DNA from: Trichosphaerium sp. ATCC 40318
Taxonomy: Eukaryota > Discosea > Flabellinia > Trichosidae
NCBI GenBank assembly: GCA_038496445.1
Contig: JALMLS010000507.1
Span: 1-64,000, forward strand
Reading direction: 5' to 3'
Length of the DNA: 64,000 nt
How positions within the stretch are numbered: the first letter of the stretch is position 1; each line of letters opens with the position of its first letter. The notes beneath the pieces are model-generated. The model searched no databases. It had not been told where the DNA came from and worked only from the letters and a program-made list of their open reading frames with translations. Both the position numbers and the translations under genes were made by a program. Positions 56,816 to 64,000 of this stretch are shown piece after piece.

Positions 56816-59800
56816 ATGTATAAACTACTATCACAAACAGATTCACTTGTTTGCGAAAGTCCTGTGACTCTAGGCACGTGCTATCATTTTTGTTTCTTAG
56901 TTTTTTCGTATCAATTCAAAACTATTCATGTTCTAATTTATTTTAGTTACAATACCACGTGCTATCAAAAAAGTGCAAAAAAATAACGTTAAAGCATTGC
57001 TTCTATTGATAAAGCAGATATATCGTCATCTTTCAAGGGTTGACTACCAACAAATAAATTTGTGCTTTCCAAATCTTGATCGCAAGGATTGCCTTAACGA
57101 GCTTGTTGAGAAATGTGCATGGTACACTGAAAAGGTAACAGAAAACAATATGCACTTGGTATTGTTACGCTTCTAAATCATCTAAATAACAGGTTTTACA
57201 AATCGACGATACAGCAATGGACGATGAGTTACGGACATTGTTTTGTGTTTATCCAAAAAGAAAGTAAGCTATCTTTAAAGAATTTATGTTAGTCCGTTAA
57301 CCTTTCTTTAGAGATGAGCATAATTTTGACTACTTGCTTACTACCATATTGGCACAACACCACACTCCTTTACTACGGAAAAAACTTGCGCCTTAGTACA
57401 CCTAATAGTTCTTATTTATTTCTTATTTTTTTCCTTACTTTCATTTAGTCTCGCAAAAATTACTAGCTTCGATAAACAGCCTTATTCTATTTTCCGAAAT
57501 GAAACGTTTATAAAAAAAAAATTCATAACATTATTGCCTAACCTGCAGGCATTATTTTTTTCTCAAAAGCCTTGTACGGCATTTCAAAGTTACTTCACTT
57601 TTGTTTCTTAGTTTTTTTTTCTTAATGTAGGGATACCTTGTGACGTCGTTGTTGGATTTACAAATCTGAAGAAACTGATTATGCACCCACCATCTGCGTC
57701 TCAAGTCATAGATATTGTAAGGGCTATTTCAGATGGTAAATTACCACACTTAGAAGAGTTGGGTGTTAGCGTAATGTACTCATCACATACATATGCACAT
57801 TGAATTATCTTACACTGTATTCTATAGAAAAGTTACTGAGCCTTCACTGTACAAGTTTGGTTCCCTGAAACTCACAGCACTTAGTACGCGAGCTATTGGA
57901 GTTAAATTTCTAACGTTTGTAAGCCATCAAGTATCAAACGAACTCAGATTTGGAAAATGATTATTCAGCTGTTTACCCAGTACACTTTTTTAACTCTTGT
58001 GTTTGACTAATGCATTAATGTAGAAAACCCTGACTCGTCTGTCTTTAATTTCGCTACATAAAACTGAGATTTTTCCATCTATTTTAAAACCTATACCGCT
58101 ATCGGTTGTATCGTTGGACATCGGCAAAGCAACTCTTGGAATAGTAAGTTTAAATCTTGTTTTTTTCCATGTGGTTTTTTGACAACACTTTAAAGGCTTT
58201 ACCATGCGTCACTCACCTAGAAAACTTGACACATTTATCGTCTACATCACATAAACAAACAAAGACAGAGCATGATATGTTATGTTCTTCTTTCCCAAAG
58301 CTAGAATCGCTGTGTATTTCTTTCTCAACAACTAACAGGTACATTGCGGCTTTAGTAGTTCCTAGAGTCTTCTCTGACAATATTTGACAAAGTAAAAGCA
58401 GGCCTTTTCAGTAATCAAGCTATGCTGATCGTTGCTTTCAGTATTGTTATTCACCGAACATCTTTAGGAATCCTGAAGATTTAACTTTGTATCAAGAGGA
58501 AACAATGAAGTCATGCCTTTGGGCCAAAAACTTGAAGAGCTTTGCCTTAGACTCTATACAAAACAAATGTATAGTAGGTAGTTTCTGGAAATACTGCAAT
58601 AACGTTACAAAACTTGTTCTAAGGAATATATACGGACGGTAAGTTTTGCTCAACTAAATTAGACATGTCTTCTTTACTAGCTACAACTTTGTTGTTTAGG
58701 ACTTTCGATATTCCTTTAGCCTCCTTCAAACGTATCAAGTACATAGAATTATATTCTCAGTATTGTACTGAGGCAGTAGAGAAGCTTTTGATAACGACAA
58801 AGACCTTGGAGCACTTCAAGCTTATAAATGTTTTCACTTTTACAACTTCAGCAATGGTGGCTCTTTTCCACTGTAAAAGTACGTTTTGTTCCTACCCGAC
58901 ATCCTCTTGATCCTCTATCAATTATAACTCAAATATTGTAGCTCTCAAGCACATTGAACTCCTAATGTCTAGCCGTCAGTGTGACAATGATATAGAGAAA
59001 GGAACTTGGTTTTCAAAGTTAAATTTTGATATGGTTGTTGAAGCAACAGAACATATTACACTCAATGGTTGTTTTATCAAAAGTGAAGTTATCAATTATA
59101 TTGCAGCTACTAGACCTAACTTAAAATACTTGGGAGACCTCAAACTTGGTAATCAAACTATCTATCTTTTCCTAACCTGACTGATATTGTTCAGGTGCAA
59201 GAGCATTACTTGTTCTAAAAAACCTTCAACACCTTGAAACAATTTGTCTGGATGATTTAGGAGCTCAAAAGTATTTGTATAAGTTTGGCCTCACTTTTCT
59301 CATGAAAGGTACACTAGTAACCACGTTTTGTTTGAAACCATTCTTATTTTTTTCTTAGAACTACCTGCTTTGTTACAAATTATTTCATCTCGCAATCATT
59401 TCCATGCAATGCGAATTGTTAGACAAATCTCAAATGCAAAGTATAAACATAAGCTATTCCCTGATTTATACCCTAAAGGTACTGTATCATCATTCTTGTG
59501 TAGTCTATTTTAACAACGCTAAAGTGATTAACGGTGAAATATCAACACCACCTCCAACGCCTTGGAAACCAGGCCGAAAAAAGAAGAAAGTCAAGAACAG
59601 TATTGAACAATTGACAAGCCGTAATAATCCTGTACCTTTACTGGATCAAATCGGTTTATCTGCACCCTCAACACGAAATCAAACTGTTCACACTACCGAC
59701 TGTGCGTTCAAACAAAAACAAGTGTTAACACTTACTCACCGTACTTTTTGTTCCTTTGCTAACATAAAACTATAGCTCATGGTTATATATCAAACAGTAA

Positions 59801-61016
59801 ATATGCTGATGCCAACGTTATCCTCAATAGCGAACTTCATGAAGATTTAAAAAATGAGCTAAATAAAGGTTACAAATAAAGCTTGTCAATTCAACTCTAA
59901 CTGTTTGTTTCAGAGAACATACCTGCCACTGGTTATAATGCGAATCCATTAAGCATGCCGTCTGAAGGTGATTCTGACGAGGTTCCTCCGGAACCAGCAC
60001 CAGCTTTCTATGCGACTGATCCACAAGTACTTGAAGAAGGTATTTTTTGTTATTTTTCTTTTCTTTACGTTCTTCTTTTACAGTTTAAATATTTATGCTA
60101 CCATAGGAGAAAAAGCTGAAGAAATGAGTGAGGACGTAAAACTAAAAAACCAAAAACGACAAAGGAGGAGAGGTAAAGACGAAAGGATACAAGTTCTTTT
60201 TGTTTTCCCATATTTTTCTGTTTTGATATTCTGTTTAAGAACGTCGTATAATGTATGCAGCCGAAAAAGCAATGCGAAACAAAAGGTCTATACCCAGAAA
60301 TAATAGACCACCAATAACAACAAAAAATCAATTATCTCAACGCAGATTCGGAGAGGTGAAAATTTCCAAGTTCACGAATCATTACTCACTTTTTTTCGCT
60401 GTAGTCTAAAAGACGTGTCATTGTACATGCTGTTGATTTTAGTCAGATGAAAATGGCTTGGAAAGAACTAGTTGATGATAAAAGCAGCATCAATGTATTT
60501 GCATTTGCATATGCTAAGGAGCAACTGCACTTCGTACGACGATATTAAACTTGTTTTGTGATGTATAGTTAACAAATTAATAATAGATTGACAAGAACAC
60601 TGCTGGGATCGATATGCTACAACAATATTGTAAAGAAGATAATATTGTTTTTGCTGCATTCAGGTATTGCTTTGTTTAAGAGTCATAATCTCACGTTCAA
60701 AGGTTTGTGATGAAGTCAAATGGCGAAAACGGAGAAAAAAGTGATGGCAGAAAAGAACGTGTTCAATTTATTTTATTACCTTGGGTTGGTAGTAAATCTC
60801 ATTCATTTGATAAAGCACGTGTTTCTGGTATGATTCCAATGTTTAGGTACATGAACCCAGAATATAGTAGCAAGAGGCCGTATTTTGGTCGTACAAAGAC
60901 AGCTTACTTATTTTTTTAGAAATGCATGCTCAGGATTTCATATTTGTTTGCATCCAGCCTCAGATATATCAGACGTATCACAAAAAGAAATATTACTGCG
61001 CTTAAACAAGGCTTAA
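56816..61016 (+). CDS. LRR-like protein running into a C-terminal ADF-homology domain
   Basis: The proposed start (MYKLLSQTDSLVCESP) leads to an F-box-like helix region (NNVKALLLLIKQIYRHLSRV). Irregular leucine-rich repeats follow (NLKKLIMHPPSASQVIDIVR, LTRLSLISLHKTEIFPSIL, FKRIKYIELYSQYCTEAVEK, LKYLGDLKLG) up to about 59470. A phase-preserving intron joins LFPDLYPK to a disordered basic part (STPPPTPWKPGRKKKKVKNS, then DEVPPEPAPAFYATDPQVLE). The intron at 60356-60404 keeps phase and leads into SKRRVIVHAVDFSQMKMAWK. The last 130 residues form an ADF/cofilin-like domain closest to coactosin: GIDMLQQYCKEDNIVFAAFR, RVQFILLPWVGSKSHSFDKA, SQKEILLRLNKA. That domain binds actin filaments. The start is uncertain and the gene could be two genes. 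Confidence 0.55.
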
Positions 61017-61757
61017 AGGTAACTGTCCATTGGGTTAGCTCCATCTCTATCAAACTACAACCATAGTCTCAAAGATTTTTTAAAGAGAAATACCTGTTGA
61101 ATAAAAATTGCTATGTAACCACAAGTAGTGCAGAGTTTATTGTTCGTTGTACAAGGCTACCAGCCCTGCTATATACATAGGATAAACTAACTCACATTCA
61201 CTAGTGGTTGTATTTGAACAAAGTGTCACTGAGGGTTCCTAACGTATAGAGAATGTTATGTTAAGAACGTCATCTCATAAATAGCAGATTTTGTTTTCAA
61301 TCTGTGAAAGTTTTGTTGATTTTGCTTACATCGTATTTAGTACATGTAGCTTGTAAATCAAACTTTTGCATCTTTGAGATGTTGATAATTAGTTGTGCCT
61401 ATACTACTCTCCAATTAACCTTTTTCGGGACCTTGGATTTGTATCTACAGTTGAGATCTAATTAGGTAGATGCTCCATACAGGCTGAGTATCACCAGGTG
61501 TCAAGTTTCTTCAAGAACCTTAGTAATAGGGCCTTCCACGTGATTAAACCTAACTTAAAAGACTAAATATTACTTAGAACTTTATCTACTTACACGACGT
61601 TATTTACAAGCGTTATTCACGTGATTAAATCGGAATAAACTACAACACTGGTACGTTTGAGGTCAAACTTCATTTATAATTTAGAGATTAGTTGTAACTA
61701 GCTGCGTATTAGCGCGCACGCATCACTTCTCCAAAGTAGCCATTTTTACACAAAATT
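61017..61757. other. intergenic region
   Basis: About 740 bases. Two copies of CACGTGATTAAA (about 61539 and 61618) lie upstream of the F-box/MORN gene and could be binding sites for a bHLH factor. No coding sequence was found. Confidence 0.35.
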
Positions 61758-62795
61758 ATGGCTGTAACATCGGCACAAAGCCAGGTAGTCTTATTTTTCG
61801 GTAAACTATAAAGCTAACCTCATGAATGCTAATAGATCAATAAAGAAATTCAGTGCCTTTCTCACCTTCCAATTGAGTTACACCTTGATATAATAGATTT
61901 AGACTATGAAATCTATGTAAAGTGGCCTCTGTTATCTAAACAAACAGCAATAACAACAAGATTCGATAATGAAATGAAGAGACATGGAAAGTGGATGAAA
62001 ATACGAAAAAATTTGTATTCAAATCCTGTTAGAGTAATTATCAAGCATTGGAAACATGGTAATAGACATGGAGATTCCAAACAGTACTACGATAATGGCC
62101 ATTTACAGATACACTGTACTTATGTTGATGGTAAGCTTGAAGGAGAGTTCAATACATGGTATAGCAATGGCACAAAGCAATATAGATACCACTTTGTTAA
62201 TGGGGTAAGGGAAGGACAGTACAAGTCTTGGAGAAGGACATGTGAACTTATAGAGCAGTGTTACTATGTTGAAGGGGAAAAAGAAGGAGAAGCAAAGAAG
62301 TGGTATAAGAACGGTAAACTTCAACAGCAGAGTTATTTCGTCAAAGGTAAAGTCCAAGGAGAAAGTATGTCTTGGTATAAAACTGGTCAAATAAGCGAGC
62401 ATAGTAACATTGTTAATGGCGAAGGAAACTATACGGAGTGGCACTCGAATGGTAAATTAAAGGAAGAATCTTTTTTTAAAAATGGTGAACGTGAGGGACA
62501 GTCCAAGCAGTGGTTCAACAATGGGCAACTAAAAGAGGATTGTTGTTATGTCAATGGTAAACGAGAAGGATGTTGCGCGCTATGGCGCTACAATGGTACA
62601 AAGTACTCACAAAGGTATTTTGTAAATGGAAAACGAGAAGGAGAATTCAAGTCTTGGCATGATAATGGTCAATTACATGAATTGGGTACTTTCGCTAATG
62701 ATGAACTAAAAGGAGAATTCTTATCCTGGGACGAAAACGGTTCGTTGAAAAGTACACAACATTTCGGCGGGATGAAAGAATGTAGCATCTTGTGA
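61758..62795 (+). CDS. F-box-like / MORN_2 repeat protein (copy 2)
   Basis: Exon 1 (61758-61784, MAVTSAQSQ) joins through an intron (GTAGTC...TTCAG) to exon 2 (61854-62795). The start CLSHLPIELHLDIIDLDYEI and WPLLSKQTAITTRFDNEMKR match copy 1 at 50463-51251, including the place and GTAGT-type donor of the intron. About eleven MORN_2 units follow, such as HGDSKQYYDNGHLQIHCTY, EGEFNTWYSNGTKQYRYHF, EGEAKKWYKNGKLQQQSYF, EGQSKQWFNNGQLKEDCCY and EGEFKSWHDNGQLHELGTF. One unit (GEGNYTEWHSNG) has lost residues. More repeats than copy 1 show repeat gain or loss between family members. Confidence 0.75.
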
Positions 62796-63111
62796 GTGGT
62801 TGTACTAGTCTGTATACAACTTTTATATCTAAAGGTAATCTTGTTTGGATATACTGGTTTGAAGATGTCAATGCGAGTGCAAGTTCAAGCAAATGTAAAG
62901 TATCTAATACAATTGCATGCAACACGTCGCAGTTTGACAGAGTCAAACATGATCAAGACATCCGAATTACAAATTACAACTTGAATTTTATCATTTTACA
63001 TGAAATCGGTCCATTTACAAACAAGAACCCTACTAGTGATCTCTCATCTTGTTTATCCTAATATTTCTTATTATTTGCTACCACACAAAATTTAGAATAA
63101 AGAAAAAAAGT
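62796..63111. other. convergent intergenic region
   Basis: About 300 bases between converging 3' ends. Short overlapping frames here have no motif. Confidence 0.35.
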
Positions 63112-64000
63112 TTATGGTTTTACCTCAAAAAAAAAATTGGTCACGTGATAAAAAAAGTTGTACCTTTGCACTAGTTCTAGATTTCGTATTGCATATTTGC
63201 AATCAGGCTTTAGTGAAATAGCTTGTGACAAGTCAGCTATCGCATTATCTGTATCTTTTATCTCTATGAATAGATTTGCCCTGTTTAAATATGCCTTATA
63301 ATCTTTGGGGTTGTGCTTCAAACACGTGTTAAAATCTCTAAATCACATAAAAAAAAATTGGATAAAAGAAATGCGAGTAAAACTTAAAGACTGATTGCGT
63401 ACTGTAGTGCCCTTACAAAGTCTTTATGGTACTCTTTGTATACACACCCTCTATTAAGGTATGCGTTCGCACATTTCTTCTCCAAGGCTATGCACTTTGT
63501 GTAATCTTGCAGGGCTTAACAAGGAGGTGATAAGTTAAAGCTTTAATAAAAAAAAAGATGGCACCTCTTTCTGGCTGGTTGAAATAGTCATGAAACTGGA
63601 CCGCTCTACAATAATACGCGTTTGCGTAACTAGGATTAATAGTTAAGGCATACGAAAGATCCTTCAAAGCCATATCATGCATGTTCATTTGACTCAAACA
63701 AAGCGCTCTCAAGAGAAAACCTATCAACTAATAAGAAAAACCTGGAGAAATATACTAACACCACTACGTCTTTTCCATTTGTTAACTATTACGTACCATG
63801 TTCCCATTCATTATTATTTGTCAAAGCAGTATTAAGTATTTTAAGACATGAGGTATAGTTGCCAGTTTCCTATTTTGTTCGAAAATACAATGTCAGTTTA
63901 AACTTCATTTAAAACTAATAAATAACGTAACTAGTTCTATATGCGCTACTGCAGCTTGGTATCTAAGCTCTAACGGGTTTAGTTGCATACACTGAGCGTA
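63112..64000 (-). CDS. TPR protein, 3' part (runs off the window)
   Basis: Minus-strand exons encode consecutive tetratricopeptide repeats: YAQCMQLNPLELRYQAAVAH (about 63950), GNYTSCLKILNTALTNNNEW (about 63830), RALCLSQMNMHDMALKDLSY then ALTINPSYANAYYCRAVQFH (about 63650), DYTKCIALEKKCANAYLNRG (about 63470), and CLKHNPKDYKAYLNRANLFI with ADLSQAISLKPDCKYAIRNL (about 63250). The frame ends at 63112. Each unit shows the helix pair with A and P at the usual positions. It is a protein-interaction scaffold; partners are unknown. The 5' end is outside the window. Confidence 0.7.

Noticed and set aside
1-64000. Search by eye for tRNA, rRNA or snRNA genes.
   Set aside because: No cloverleaf with a convincing GTTCRA box and matching stems was found. 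A tRNAscan-type run would be needed to exclude them fully.

Overview
The window is nuclear DNA from a unicellular eukaryote with a compact genome. It is AT-rich, gene-dense on both strands, and most genes are cut by many short introns (about 45-110 nt) with GTACGT, GTAAGT or GTGCGT donors and T-rich TAG acceptors. No bacterial operon features, rRNA or convincing tRNA were seen. Gene content (HECT ligase with AZUL finger, Atg22, MBF1, ADF-H, F-box/LRR and F-box/MORN families, GH18 with hevein domain, GH2 exo-glucosaminidase, Ty3/gypsy retrotransposon) fits an amoeba-like or opisthokont-related protist, but the lineage cannot be fixed from sequence alone. Layout, left to right: 1-2.9 kb, two tandem copies of a secreted Pro/Ser/Thr-rich protein with a hydrophobic tail (the first only as its last exon). 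3.4-7.2 kb, a coiled-coil protein and a CH-domain protein (both minus). 7.9-11.2 kb, a secreted GH2 exo-beta-glucosaminidase (minus) with an apparent one-base frameshift. 11.4-13.4 kb, a protein made of six divergent repeats ending in a WLPWKF-like motif. 13.5-13.8 kb, a small helical protein. 13.9-16.4 kb, an Atg22-like vacuolar transporter (plus). 16.8-19.3 kb, a V-ATPase catalytic-subunit-A homologue that has lost its P-loop. 20.1-28.6 kb, a GH18 chitinase with an N-terminal hevein domain, split by a Ty3/gypsy element (21891-28466) whose two 96-bp LTRs are identical; that element itself carries a palindrome-rich 1.05-kb insertion between protease and reverse transcriptase. 28.8-30.4 kb, a BTB/T1 (KCTD-type) domain fused to an RRM. 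30.8-34.6 kb, a zinc-ribbon protein and an F-box protein. 35.2-37.6 kb, a MATE-like transporter. 37.9-40.3 kb, a conserved unknown protein, a small two-helix membrane protein and an MBF1 homologue. 40.6-44.6 kb, a UBE3A/E6AP-like HECT ubiquitin ligase. 45.5-48.0 kb, a small basic protein and a secreted DUF1838-like protein. 48.2-51.3 kb, an F-box/LRR gene, a decayed LRR relative and an F-box/MORN gene. 51.7-52.9 kb, an unknown low-complexity protein. 53.2-61.0 kb, a CLU/TPR-like gene directly abutting an LRR-like gene that appears to run into an ADF-homology domain. 61.8-62.8 kb, a second F-box/MORN gene. 63.1 kb to the end, the 3' part of a TPR gene. Functional themes: chitin and chitosan breakdown (GH18 plus GH2, both secreted), vacuole and acidification (Atg22, V-ATPase A-like), and ubiquitin targeting (HECT ligase plus several F-box proteins built on LRR, MORN or helical repeats). 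The strongest candidates for something undescribed are the T1-RRM fusion, the ATPase-dead V-ATPase A paralogue, the LRR-ADF-H fusion, and the palindromic element nested in a very young retrotransposon that broke a chitinase.
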